A DNA stretch of 64,000 bases, from positions 21,934 to 85,933 of the forward strand of contig BBBM01000006.1 of the NCBI GenBank assembly GCA_001311565.1, written 5' to 3'. The translations under genes and the position numbers were made by a program. The stretch is from Desulfothermus okinawensis JCM 13304. GTDB lineage: Bacteria > Desulfobacterota > Desulfovibrionia > Desulfovibrionales > Desulfothermaceae. The notes beneath the pieces are model-generated. The model saw only the letters and a list, made by a program, of their open reading frames with translations, had not been told where the DNA came from and did not search any database. Positions 11,793-21,765 of this stretch are shown in pieces. Numbering within the stretch: the stretch's first letter is position 1; each line of letters begins with the position of its first letter.

Positions 11793-12197
11793 ATGGGGGA
11801 GAAAAAAAGTTTACAGGGTGTTAATTGGTAAGCCAGGGCTCGATGGCCACGATAGGGGGGCAAAGTGTATAGCCAGGGCCTTAGGGATAGTGGATTTGAG
11901 GTAGTATATACAGGAATTAGACGGACACCTGAAGAAATAGCTATGGCAGCTATTCAGGAAGACGTGGATGTTGTTGGACTCTCATCCTGTCAGGTGCTCA
12001 TATGGAGCTTTTTTCAGAAGTAGTGGAGGCATTAAAAAAAGCATGGGGCCTCAGATATTCCAGTAATCGGTGGTGGTATAATTCCAGAGGAAGATATTGA
12101 GGAACTGAAACAAAAGGGAATAAAGAAGGTCTTTACTCCAGGTACTCCAATGGAAGAGATAATTAAAACTTTTAAAGAGTTGTGTGAAAATAAATGA
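11793..12197 (+). CDS. Methylmalonyl-CoA mutase, B12-binding (small) subunit, copy 1
   Basis: Separate cobalamin-binding domain of the mutase. It carries the base-off motif DGHDRG (Asp-x-His-x-x-Gly; the histidine ligates cobalt), then the S/T-x-L and GG motifs ([20 protein letters not shown]) and the usual VFTPGTP end. Four corrections are needed: an A insertion near 11805, a missing base near 11894, a missing C near 11985 and an A insertion near 12037. They give about 135 residues. Its stop overlaps the MeaB ATG (ATGA at 12194). It pairs with the large subunit at 13227 to convert (R)-methylmalonyl-CoA to succinyl-CoA. Confidence 0.9.
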
Positions 12198-13110
12198 ATA
12201 TAGACGAAATAATCCAAGGAATTAAAGATAGGTCGCCACGTGCCATTGCCCGTGCCATCACCATGGTGGAAAATGGAGATGTGTCTGTTGATGAGCTACT
12301 TTCTTCCCTTGACAAAGAAGCTATAGAAAACACCATGGTTTTTGGGATAACCGGTCCTCCTGGAGCTGGGAAATCTACTTTAACTGGAAAGATGGTTGGA
12401 TACTGCAGAAAACTCGGGAAACGGGTAGGTGTTATAGCAGTTGACCCTTCTTCTCCAATATCAGGTGGCGCAATCCATGGGGACAGGATAAGGATGATGG
12501 AACACTCCCTTGATACAGATGTTGTGATACGGTCCATGGCTACCCGCGGAAGATTGGGGGGACTCTGTGCATCTGCTGGGGCTGTGTGTAGAATACTTGC
12601 CTCCAGTGGGTGTAATCCCATAATTATTGAGACTGTTGGAGTGGGTCAGTCAGAGATAGATATTGTGAAGATTGCAGATGTGACAGCCCTTGTGTCTGCA
12701 CCAGGTCTTGGGGATGATATCCAGCCTTAAAGGCAGGACTCATGGAAGTTGCTGATGTTATGGTGGTGAACAAGGCAGATAAACCAGAGGCACAGATGCT
12801 GGCAGTTGAATTAAATGAAATTGCCAGGGAAAAGGGGACTGAAGTGATACTAACAATTGCCTCTGAAGGCAAGGGAGTGGATGAGCTGTACCATGCAATG
12901 GAAAGGATATATAGAGAGAATGAGAAAAAGGGACTCAAGCAGAGAAAGCGGATAGAATACAGGAAAAAGGAGATCACTGACTGGGTTATAGAGATGATAA
13001 GAAGAGATATAGAGAAAAAAATAGATGAAGTGGATACAGATTTAGACAAGGATCCAAGGGTGGTTGCGTCCCTTGTGTCAGCTAAAATTAAACAAATACT
13101 TCAAGGTTAA
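12194..13110 (+). CDS. meaB: MeaB/ArgK-family GTPase, mutase chaperone (copy 1)
   Basis: G-protein chaperone that loads and protects adenosylcobalamin in acyl-CoA mutases. It has the Walker A motif GPPGAGKST, the DPSSP switch region (VIAVDPSSPISGGAI), GDRIRM, the ETVGVGQSE motif (Walker B-type) and the NKAD base-recognition motif. One missing C at about 12724 separates the N- and C-terminal parts. Adding it gives QPLKAGLMEVADV and about 306 residues. The start overlaps the stop of the B12 subunit, showing translational coupling. The large mutase subunit follows after a 116-nt gap. Confidence 0.93.
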
Positions 13111-13226
13111 AGTGGTGTTAGGAAAATTATAAATAAATTTAAGTTCAATGCTTAACCTGATTATAACCCATTGTAAAAATTTTGAACCTTCAACATTGAA
13201 CTTTGAACATAAATAAGGGGTGGGAC
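13111..13226 (+). repeat. Intergenic region with a 10-bp inverted repeat before the mutase large subunit
   Basis: AAGTTCAATG (13141-13150) and CATTGAACTT (13194-13203) are exact inverted copies 43 bases apart. The right arm continues into a sequence (GAACTTTGAACAT) also present near 10706-10718 in the oadA-mdh gap. An RBS-like AGGGG precedes the ATG at 13227. A shared regulatory or processing element is possible; function unknown. Confidence 0.4.
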
Positions 13227-14871
13227 ATGTCAAAACATCCAAAATATAAGGAATGGGAAGAAAAGGTTTTATCAAAGGTCCTTGCCAGGTTCCCTGAGAG
13301 AAAAAAAGGAATTTAAGACTGTAGGGGGACTTGAGCTTCCTCGCCTTGCCCTTCCCAGGGAAATAGATGATGAATACTTAGAAAAACTGGGATTCCCTGG
13401 ACAGTATCCGTATACCAGGGGGGTTCAGCCAACAATGTATCGGTCCAGATTATGGACCATGAGACAATATGCAGGCTTTGCCACTGCCAAAGAGACCAAT
13501 GAAAGGTACAGATATCTACTTGAGCAGGGGCAGACAGGTCTTTCTGTTGCCTTTGATCTACCCACCCAGATTGGATATGACTCTGATCATCCAATGAGCA
13601 AGGGAGAGGTTGGAAAGGTTGGAGTTGCAATAGATTCTCTGGCTGATATGGAAATTTTGTTTGATAAGATCCCTCTGGATAAGGTTTCAACTTCCATGAC
13701 CATAAATTCTCCAGCCTCTGTGTTACTTGCAATGTATGTTGCAGTTGGAGAAAAACAGGGAGTTCCAAGGGAAAAGCTAAGGGGAACAATTCAAAACGAC
13801 ATTTTAAAGGAATATGTGGCAAGGGGTACGTATATATTTCCTCCAAGGCCATCTCTCAGGATTATTACAAATATATTTGAATGGTGTAGTAAAAACACAC
13901 CTCTTTTCAATACAATTTCAATTTCAGGATATCACATAAGGGAGGCTGGTTCAACAGCCGTGCAGGAAGTGGCATTCACCCTGGCCAATGGGTGTACATA
14001 CGTTAAAACCGCCATTGATGCTGGATTAGATGTAAATGTATTTGGAAAGAGGCTTTCCTTTTTCTTTAATGCCACAACGGATTTAGTTGAAGAGGTGGCG
14101 AAATTTAGGGCAGCAAGGCGCATGTGGGCGAAGATCATGAAAGAGCGCTTTGGTGCCACAGATCCAAAGGCCTGCATGCTTAGATTCCACACTCAAACCG
14201 CAGGACATACCCTAACAGCCCAGCAAATTGACAACAATGTCGTGAGGGTAGCCCTGCAGGCCCTGGCAGCAGTGCTTGGTGGGACCCAGTCCCTACACAC
14301 AAATTCAAAGGATGAGGCCCTGACCCTGCCAACAGAAGACTCTGTTAGGACTGCGCTCAGGACCCAACAGATAATTGCCTATGAATCTGGTGTTGCAAAT
14401 TCAATAGATGTTTTAGGAGGCTCATACCTGGTGGAACAATTAACAGACAAAATAGAAGAAGAGGCCTTTTCACTCATGCAGAAGATTGATGACATGGGTG
14501 GTGTTATAGCTGCAATTGAGGCTGGATTTATTCAGAGACAGATAGAGGATTCTGCATATGAATATCAAAAACAGATTGAGACCAAAGATAGGATTGTGGT
14601 TGGTGTAAATGAATTTCAGTCCAAGGAAAGTGTAAAGGTTCCAATACTCAAAATAGACAAGACAGTTGAACAAAAGCAGGTTGATAGGGTTAAAAAGGTC
14701 AGAGAACAAAGGGATAATTCAAAGGTGGAAGCCTGCTTAAAGAGATTAGAAGATGCTGCCAGGGGAGATGAAAATCTAATGGATCCAATACTTGATGCAG
14801 TTAAAGAATATGCCACAATCGGTGAAATTTGTGGGGTTTTAAGGGAAGTCTTTGGAGAATATAGGGATTAG
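13227..14871 (+). CDS. Methylmalonyl-CoA mutase, catalytic (large) subunit
   Basis: TIM-barrel subunit of the B12-dependent mutase. After one A-run correction (about 13302-13308) it is about 547 residues with all family blocks: [88 protein letters not shown] and [10 protein letters not shown]. The two residues that set specificity for the negatively charged methylmalonyl carboxylate are Tyr (codon 13468-13470; Tyr89 in the Propionibacterium enzyme) and Arg (codon 13822-13824; Arg207). It is therefore a true methylmalonyl-CoA mutase, in contrast to the second copy at 24072. Works with 11793 and 12194. Confidence 0.95.
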
Positions 14872-14917
14872 TGAAAATAAAATATTTATTTAAAATAACT
14901 AAACAAAAGGAGTCCAT

Positions 14918-16476
14918 ATGGCCCTGACCACAGAAGAAAAGATCAAAAAAATTAAAGGAGCTTGAGAAGGAAGTTGTGAAAATGGGGGAGAGGAGGCCAT
15001 AAAAAAGCATAAGGAAAAGGGGAAACTTACAGCAAGAGAGAGATTGGAACTCTTATTTGATGCTGGTACTTTTCAGGAAGTTGATATGTTTGTTAAGCAT
15101 AGATGTACGTATTTTGGCATGGAGAAGGTAAATATACCAGCAGATGGGGTGGTTACTGGTTTTGGACTGGTAAATGGGAGACCAGTTTGTGCCTATTCCC
15201 AGGATTTTACATCTAGAGCAGGAAGTTTAGGTGAGATGCATGCCAAAAAGATCTGTAAAGTTATGGACCTTGCAATGAAAGTGGGTGTTCCTGTTATTGG
15301 CTTTAATGATTCAGGTGGTGCAAGAATTCAGGAAGGTGTTGATGCCTTGTCTGGTTATGGCCAGATATTTTTTTAGAAATGCCAATGCATCAGGTGTAAT
15401 ACCCCAGATCTCAGCAATAATGGGTACCACTGCTGGTGGAGCTGTTTATTCCCCTGCAATGACTGATTTTATTTTTATGGTGAAAAAGACCTCTTTTATG
15501 TTCATAACAGGTCCCCAGGTGATTAAGTCTGTTACAGGTGAAGAAGTGAGTTTTGAAGACCTTGGTGGTGCAATGGTACACAATGAAAAAAAGTGGTGTT
15601 GCACATTTTGCATGTGAATCTGATGAAGATGCAATAATGAAAATTAAGAAGCTCCTATCATATTTGCCCTTAAACAATATGGAAGATCCCCCATATGAGG
15701 AGCCAACAGATGTGGTAAATAGGGAGGCACCTGAACTGGATAAAATTATACCTGACAATCCAAATCAGCCATATGATATAAAAGAGGTTATATCTGCAAT
15801 TGTGGACAATGGTGAATTTTTTTGAGCCACATGAGTATTATGCCCCCAATATGGTGGTATGTTTTGCTAGGTTAAATGGACACCCAATTGGAATTATTGC
15901 AAACCAACCAAAGGTGTATGCTGGATGTTTGGATATTAATGCATCAGACAAAGCCACCAGATTTATAAGGTTTTGCGATGCCTTTAATATTCCAATGTTA
16001 ACCATAGCAGATGTTCCAGGATATCTTCCTGGCACAGATCAGGAATGGGGCGGTATAATTAGACATGGAGCAAAGCTCCTCTGGTGTTATTCAGAGGCAA
16101 CTGTGCCCAAGATGTTGCTTATTACAAGAAAGTCCTACGGTGGTGCATACCTTGCCATGTGTTCCAAAGACCTTGGAGCTGATTTGGTATATGCATGGCC
16201 CACGGCAGAGATTGCAGTAATGGGTGCTGCTGGTGCTGCCAATATTATATATAGAAAGGAGATTAAGGCAGCAGAAAATCCAGAGGAAAAGAGAAAGGAA
16301 AAGATTGCAGAATATGAAGAAGTGTTTGCAAATCCCTATAGGGCAGCTGAAAGGGGATATATTGATGCAGTGATTCAACCAAGACTCACAAGACCAAAAC
16401 TCATTGCTGCACTGGAGCTTTTAAAGACCAAGAGAGAGGCAAGGCACCTAAGAAGCATGGCAATATACCAATGTAA
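14918..16476 (+). CDS. Methylmalonyl-CoA carboxyltransferase, 12S-type subunit
   Basis: Biotin-dependent acyl-CoA carboxyltransferase of the crotonase fold. It exchanges a carboxyl group between methylmalonyl-CoA and biotin. It shows [19 protein letters not shown], the N-lobe oxyanion loop ([25 protein letters not shown]), [20 protein letters not shown] and the C-lobe ([37 protein letters not shown]). Corrections: A at 14943, missing G at 14984, T at 15368, A at 15587, T at 15817 and missing C at 16444, which restores the ending [10 protein letters not shown]. About 517 residues. With the biotin carrier/5S-type protein at 8685 it makes a transcarboxylase that moves CO2 from methylmalonyl-CoA to pyruvate or the reverse. 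Confidence 0.92.
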
Positions 16477-16495
16477 AATTAGAGGAGATTAAAAT

Positions 16496-16896
16496 ATGTT
16501 ACAAAAGATAGACCATATAGGTATAGCTGTAAAATCCTTGGATGATGCAGTAAAGTTTTATGAAAATGCACTTGGACTAAAATGTGAAAAAAATTGAGGA
16601 AGTTCCCACCCAAAAGGTAAAAACCGCTTTTTTTTGATATAGGAGGTGTACACTTAGAACTTTTAGAACCAACTGCAGAAGATAGCCCCATTGCCAGGTT
16701 CTTGCAGAGAAATGGAGAAGGAGTGCACCATATTGCCTATTTTAGTGATGATATTGTGGCACAGCTATCAAAGGCAAAGGAAGCAGGGTGTAAGCTTATT
16801 AATGAAGAACCTGTTCCTGGTGCAGGAGGAAAGAAAGTGGCATTTCTCCATCCAAAGTCAACACATGGGGTATTAACTGAGTTTTGTTCAAAGTAA
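16496..16896 (+). CDS. mce: Methylmalonyl-CoA epimerase
   Basis: VOC-fold metalloenzyme interconverting (R)- and (S)-methylmalonyl-CoA. Metal ligands are visible: the early His (KIDHIGIAV), VHLELLEP, GVHHIAYF and the C-terminal Glu (GVLTEFC). An A insertion at 16588 and a T insertion at 16628 are removed, giving about 132 residues, normal for the family. It follows the carboxyltransferase by 19 nt and supplies the epimer required by the mutase. Confidence is high from motifs and context. Confidence 0.94.
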
Positions 16897-16917
16897 TGTT
16901 ATGATTTTATAATAAAA

Positions 16918-17376
16918 ATGAAGATTTATATGGATTGTTGCTGTTATAACAGGCCTTTTGATGACCAGAATGATCCCATTATATATCTTGAGTCAGAAGC
17001 TATAAAGGTGATCCTTTCTTTGTGCGAAAAAGGAGTTTATACCCTGGTGATTAGCGATGTTTTAATCTTTGAAGTAGAGAAGACGCCAGATATTTTGAGA
17101 AGGGAAAGGTTAAAGGCTATACTGGAAAACATAGAGAAACAAATTATAGGAGTGGATTCAACATTAGAAGAAAGGGCAAAATGTTTTGAAAAATTGGGAT
17201 TAGGTGCTTTTGATGCTCTTCATCTAGCATGTGCTGAGAAAGGGGCCGATATACTTCTTACAGTGGATAGAAAGTTTTTAAAGAAGTCATCAAACATAGC
17301 AGATTTACAGATAAAAGTTGTAAGTCCGTTAGAATGGTTGAAAGGATTGTATTATGGAAAAATTGACCAGTTATAA
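16918..17376 (+). CDS. PIN-domain protein, toxin-like ribonuclease
   Basis: Intact 152-residue PIN-fold protein. The N-terminal acidic site (YMDCCCYNRPFDD), an internal glutamate (FEVEKT), a GAFDALHLACAEKGAD block and TVDRKF supply the expected metal-binding acids. Such proteins act as Mg-dependent RNases, usually as toxins of VapBC-like pairs. It lies between epimerase and sucC, unrelated to their metabolism, and overlaps a small gene (17354) by 23 nt that could be its antitoxin. No strong RBS is seen. Confidence 0.82.
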   Translation: MKIYMDCCCYNRPFDDQNDPIIYLESEAIKVILSLCEKGVYTLVISDVLIFEVEKTPDILRRERLKAILENIEKQIIGVDSTLEERAKCFEKLGLGAFDALHLACAEKGADILLTVDRKFLKKSSNIADLQIKVVSPLEWLKGLYYGKIDQL

Positions 17377-17557
17377 GACATCCATAGAACTTCACAAAGA
17401 AGGATGTAGGATATTGGCTGAACAATTGGGAGTGGTGAATTTTATAAGATTTATTCAGGATTTTGAGAGGGGAGAAGGTGACTATACAAAAGATAGACGT
17501 GTGTGGCAGAGTAGGTATAGGGTAGAAGATATAATAAAAGAGATAAAGAAAACATAA
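17354..17557 (+). CDS. Small protein, candidate antitoxin partner of the PIN protein
   Basis: Intact 67-residue, charged protein (starts [20 protein letters not shown], ends DIIKEIKKT) overlapping the PIN gene by 23 nt. It contains [20 protein letters not shown], a helix-rich pattern I associate with small proteins often encoded beside PIN-domain genes. No DNA-binding motif is obvious, and the order (toxin first) is opposite to classical vapBC. Function is inferred from overlap and pattern only. Confidence 0.6.
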   Translation: MEKLTSYKTSIELHKEGCRILAEQLGVVNFIRFIQDFERGEGDYTKDRRVWQSRYRVEDIIKEIKKT

Positions 17558-17576
17558 CAAACCAAGGTGTATGGTC

Positions 17577-18733
17577 ATGAAAATACATGAGTATCAGGCA
17601 AAGGAAATATTTAGAAAATACAACATCCCTGTTCCCAGGGGTAGGGTTGCCCATACAAAAGAAGAAGTTATACAGGTGGCAAAGGAACTTGGGAGTCTTC
17701 CTGTTGTCATAAAGGCCCAGGTCCATGCTGGTGGGAGGGGAAAGGCAGGGGGCGTTAAGCTTGCTGGTTCCCAAGATGAAGTGGCCAGATAGCAGATTCA
17801 ATGCTTGGTATGTTGCTTGTCACCCACCAGACTGGGGAAAAAGGCAAGGTAGTTAGAAAGGTGCTTGTAGAGGAAGGGCTAAATATTGATAAAGAGTACT
17901 ATATGGCAGTTGTAATGGATCGCTCCACTGAAAAGGTAGTTATAATGGCAAGTGAAGCCGGGGGAATGGATATAGAAGAAGTTGCTGAGAAGACGCCAGA
18001 GAAGATAATTAAGGTGTTTATTAATCCCCTTGTGGGGGTCATGGGACACAATTTAAGAAACATAGTTTATGGGCTTAATGTGGATAAAGAGTTGCAAAAA
18101 CCCCTTATGGCAATTGCTAACTCCCTTTACAATATCTTTATTCAACTTGATTGTTCCCTTGTAGAGATAAATCCCCTGGTGTTAACAAAAGAAGGTCAGT
18201 GGATAGCCTTGGATGCAAAGATAAATTTTGACGACAATGGACTTTTCAGGCATAAGGATATAATGGAGTTGCGAGATATTGAAGAAGAAGATCCCCTGGA
18301 GGTGGAGGCATCAAAATATGGCCTGAATTACATAAAGCTAGATGGAAATGTGGGTAATATTGTAAATGGTGCTGGTCTTGCCATGGCAACAATGGATTTA
18401 ATTAAAAGGGCTGGTGCTGAACCGGCTAATTTTTTGGATGTTGGTGGTGGAGCAAATGCTGAGATGGTAGAGAATGGATTTAAGATCCTGCTTAGTGATG
18501 AGAATGTACGTGCCATATTAATTAATATATTTGGTGGTATTTTGAGGTGTGATGTGCTTGCTGAAGGTGTTGTGGCTGCAGCCAAAAAGGTTGGGGTGCA
18601 TGTGCCTGTGGTGGTTAGAATGGAAGGTACCAATGCAGAAAGGGGAAGAGAGATCTTGCTTGGTTCTGGACTTAATCTTAAGACCGCCAGGGATTTAAAA
18701 GAGGCGGCAAAGATGATTGCAGAGTTAGTATAA
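17577..18733 (+). CDS. sucC: Succinyl-CoA synthetase (ADP-forming), beta subunit
   Basis: ATP-grasp subunit that interconverts succinyl-CoA and succinate with substrate-level phosphorylation. It shows the classical start [52 protein letters not shown], the glycine-rich LDVGGGA and the C-terminal [11 protein letters not shown] chose ATG 17577 (AAGGTG eight bases upstream) over ATG 17571 because families start at MKIHEY. One missing base at about 17787 (GGCCAGATA for GGCC-N-AGATA) separates the N-terminal piece. About 385 residues with the break restored. sucD follows 10 nt later. Confidence 0.94.
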
Positions 18734-18743
18734 GGAGTAGCCT

Positions 18744-19619
18744 ATGAGTATATTTGTAAACAAAGACACAAGGGTGGTTGTTCAAGGTATAACTGGCAAG
18801 GAAGGTAGTTTTCACGCAAGACAGTGTATAAGTTATGGGACCAAAGTGGTGGCAGGTGTGACTCCAGGTAAGGGCGGAATGAAGATGGATGATGTGCCTG
18901 TTTTTAATACTGTTATTGAGGCAAAAGAGAAGAGTGGGGCAAATTGTTCTTTGATATTTGTTCCCCCTGCATTTGCAGCAGATGCCATTTTAGAGGCAAT
19001 TGATGCTGGTATGGAAGTAATTGTAGCTATAACAGAAGGTATTCCAGCCCTGGATATGCTTAAGGTGAAAAATTATCTAAAGGGTAAAGATTGTAGATTA
19101 ATTGGGCCAAATTGTCCGGGAATTATAACTCCTGGTGAGTGTAAAGTTGGCATAATGCCAGGTCATATCCACAAACCAGGTGGTCCCATAGGGGTGGTTT
19201 CCAGATCTGGAACACTTACATATGAGGTGGTGTATCAGCTCACCCAAATGGGGATTGGCCAGACAACCTGCCTTGGTATTGGAGGGGATCCAATAATTGG
19301 CACAAACTTTCTAGACGCATTAGCGGCTTTTGAGGAAGATGATGATACCAAAGGTGTGGTTATGGTAGGAGAGATTGGGGGAGACGCAGAAGAGAGGGCT
19401 GCAGAGTTTGTAAAGAACAATATGACTAAACCAGTTGTGGGATTTATAGCTGGTTTAACAGCACCTCCAGGCAGGAGAATGGGACACGCAGGCGCAATAA
19501 TCAGCGGGAATAAGGGAACAGCAAAGGCAAAGATCGCTGCCCTAAAAGATGCGGGTATTGCTGTTTGCGAGGACCTTGGGTCCTTTGGTGAATTTGCCAA
19601 GGAGGTGTTTGGTCTATAA
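18744..19619 (+). CDS. sucD: Succinyl-CoA synthetase, alpha subunit
   Basis: Intact 291-residue CoA-binding subunit. It has the N-terminal CoA-binding fold ([14 protein letters not shown]), the KGG motif, [24 protein letters not shown] and the phosphohistidine loop ([10 protein letters not shown]). A good RBS (AAGGAG) lies just before the ATG, and the gene has no long homopolymer run. With SucC it conserves the succinyl-CoA thioester as nucleotide triphosphate during propionate oxidation, the only substrate-level phosphorylation visible in this cluster. A 56-nt gap leads to the acyl-CoA synthetase. Confidence 0.96.
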   Translation: MSIFVNKDTRVVVQGITGKEGSFHARQCISYGTKVVAGVTPGKGGMKMDDVPVFNTVIEAKEKSGANCSLIFVPPAFAADAILEAIDAGMEVIVAITEGIPALDMLKVKNYLKGKDCRLIGPNCPGIITPGECKVGIMPGHIHKPGGPIGVVSRSGTLTYEVVYQLTQMGIGQTTCLGIGGDPIIGTNFLDALAAFEEDDDTKGVVMVGEIGGDAEERAAEFVKNNMTKPVVGFIAGLTAPPGRRMGHAGAIISGNKGTAKAKIAALKDAGIAVCEDLGSFGEFAKEVFGL

Positions 19620-19675
19620 ATTTTGTATTAAGGTACTTTAATTGTTTTTTTGAACCTTATTTAAAGGAGGGGAAG

Positions 19676-21613
19676 ATGGGTAAGCTTTTTTTTGAGGGAT
19701 TACAAAAAGATGTGGGAGTACGCAAAGAATGATCCCGAAGGATTTTGGAATGAGGCTGCTGTATGGTGTATGAACAATATTCACTGGTTTAAACCCTGGG
19801 AAAAGACCTTTGATTGGGATTATCCCACATTCAAGTGGTTTGTGGGTGGAACCACCAACATCTGTTACAACTGTCTGGATTACAAAATCCTAAAAGGCTT
19901 GGGGATAAACCTGCCTTTATTGAGATCAGTGGTGAGAGGGGCGAAGAGAGGACATTAACCTATAGGGAAGTTTTGACGTTAGTGGAAAAGTACGCAGCTT
20001 CCCTAAGGGGTCTTGGGGTTGAAAAGGGCGATAGGGTAATGCTCTATATGCCCATGTCTGCTGATGCTGCAGCTGTTATGCTTGCCTGTGCCAGGATTGG
20101 TGCCATCCATGTTGCAGTATTTGCTGGCTTTTCCTCAAAGGCAATTGCAGATAGGATTGATTTAACAAAACCAAAGGTTGCAATTATCCAGGATATAGGC
20201 TCTAGGGCTGGGAAAATGGTGTCCCTAAAGGATATGTTTGATAAGGGCCTTGAGATGGCAGATTATAAGGTTGGTACAGTGGCGGTGTTTTCCAGGGAAG
20301 GATACAAGGTAGGTGAATATTCTGTTAACATGGAAAAGGGAAGGGATATTACCTGGGATGAGTTTTTAAACGCTGGAGAAGGGCAAGATGGTGGATATGT
20401 AGAGCTTGAAGCCAACGAACCACTGTTCATCCTCCCAACATCAGGAACCACAAAAAAACCAAAACCAACTGTGCAGAGACATGGTGGGTATCAGATTTAT
20501 ATATACTGTATGGGTCAGTGGATATATGGAAGAAAACCTGAAGATATGTGGTTCTGTACATCAGACATAGGATGGATAGTTGGACACAGCTACAATGTGT
20601 ATGAGCCACTTTTAGGCGGGTGCACATCTATCCTCTATGAAGGTACTCCTAATTATCCAGAAAAGGATATGTGGTGGGCAATTATTGAAAAACACAAGGC
20701 AACTGGATGGTGGATTTCCCCAACAGGTGCAAGGGCACTTCTCATGCTTGGAATTGAACAGGCAGAAAAACACGACCTATCTTCCTTAGAAAGGGTATTT
20801 AGTGCAGGGGAAGTTCTAAATCCACCTGTATGGGAATGGCTGCAGAAAAAGGTCTTCAAAGATAGAATACCTGTAATCGACCATATGTGGCAAACAGAAT
20901 CATCTGGACCACTATTTGCAAATCCCTATGGACTTGAGCTCTTTCCAATCAAACCAGGATCCGCAACATATCCTGTTCCTGGTATTGTACCAGAGGTTGT
21001 TGATGAACTAACAGGAAGGTCTCTTTTGCCTGGTGAAAAGGGAACAATGATAATTAAAAGACCTTGGCCAGGTCTAACAGCAACACTTTATGAGAATCCT
21101 GAACAATATAGGGAAGAATACTGGGAAAACACTTTGGCTACAACGGGTGCTTATTATTGTGGTGATGCAGCAACAATAGATGAAGATGGATATGTCTGGT
21201 TCTCTGGTCGTGCAGATGAGGTAATAAAGATATCAGACCATAGAATAGGAACAATAGAGGTTGAAAGCGCACTTGTAAATCATCCAGCAGTTGGTGAGGC
21301 AGCTGTAGTTGGTGTTCCCGATGAGCTAAGGGGTCAAATATGCCTTGGACTTGTGGTTCTAAAATCTGGATATGAGCCGTCAGAGGAACTGGAAAAAGAA
21401 CTAATTAGTTATGTGAGAAACGCACTGGGTCCAATTGTTGTATTTAAGGGAATTGAATTTGTTGAGATGCTTCCAAAGACAAGAAGTGGTAAGATCATGA
21501 GAAGGGTACTTAAAAAGGTGTGGAGCAATGAAGATATAGGTGATATCTCCACAATAGAAGAAGAGGCATCTGTGGAAGAGGTAAAAGAGGCTCTGTCTAA
21601 ATTAGGTAAATAA
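19676..21613 (+). CDS. Acetyl/propionyl-CoA synthetase-type AMP-forming acyl-CoA ligase
   Basis: ANL-superfamily ligase activating a short-chain acid to acyl-CoA with ATP. N-terminal ACS-type region (FWNEAAVWCMNNIHWFKPW), nucleotide loop TSGTTKKPKPT (canonical pattern TSG-T/S-TGxPKG; two glycines replaced), WFCTSDIGWIVGHSY, the TESSGP adenine-binding block, YYCGDAATIDEDGY and the C-terminal catalytic lysine in TRSGKIMRR. T-run insertion at 19686 and a missing G at 19906 corrected. About 645 residues. The context (mutase, carboxyltransferase, SucCD) suggests propionate as substrate, with acetate a real alternative. Followed by a perfect hairpin. Confidence 0.88.
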
Positions 21614-21618
21614 TGAAA

Positions 21619-21647
21619 TTTAGGGCTGGCGTTATGCCAGCCCTAAA
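21619..21647 (+). terminator. Perfect 12-bp hairpin closing the propionate cluster
   Basis: TTTAGGGCTGGC/GCCAGCCCTAAA around a GTTAT loop lies five nt after the acyl-CoA synthetase stop. The stem is perfect and the most GC-rich segment nearby. There is no T tract, so it may act with another factor or as a 3' stabiliser. It separates the propionate genes from the thiolase promoter. Confidence 0.65.
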
Positions 21648-21649
21648 TG

Positions 21650-21699
21650 ACACAATTTTAATGTGCATTGACTATTGTCAATTTATATTAAAATTGTGT
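21650..21699 (+). promoter_or_regulatory. Nested inverted repeat, candidate operator for the beta-oxidation operon
   Basis: Outer arms ACACAATTTTAAT (21650-21662) and ATTAAAATTGTGT (21687-21699) are exact inverted copies. Inside sits a second perfect hairpin, ATTGAC-TATT-GTCAAT (21667-21682). The right outer arm touches the -35 box at 21699. The position suits a repressor acting on the thiolase operon; the regulator is unknown. Confidence 0.55.
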
Positions 21700-21728
21700 T
21701 GACAAAAAAAACAGATATTTGATGTAAT
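21699..21728 (+). promoter_or_regulatory. Sigma-70-type promoter of the thiolase operon
   Basis: TTGACA (21699-21704, consensus) and TGTAAT (21723-21728, one mismatch) are spaced 18 bp, the spacer including an A7/A8 run that may be one base too long. The -35 box abuts the right arm of the nested inverted repeat. The first gene begins 38 nt downstream at 21766 with a GGAG RBS. Confidence 0.6.
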
Positions 21729-21765
21729 GTTTTATCAACTATAAAATATAAAATGGAGAACTGTA

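Noticed and set aside
12032..12217. Glycine, cobalamin or other riboswitch upstream of the mutase and MeaB genes
   Set aside because: Gaps are too short and lack the conserved B12-box-like sequences; no riboswitch consensus was seen before glyQ, glyS or the mutase genes.
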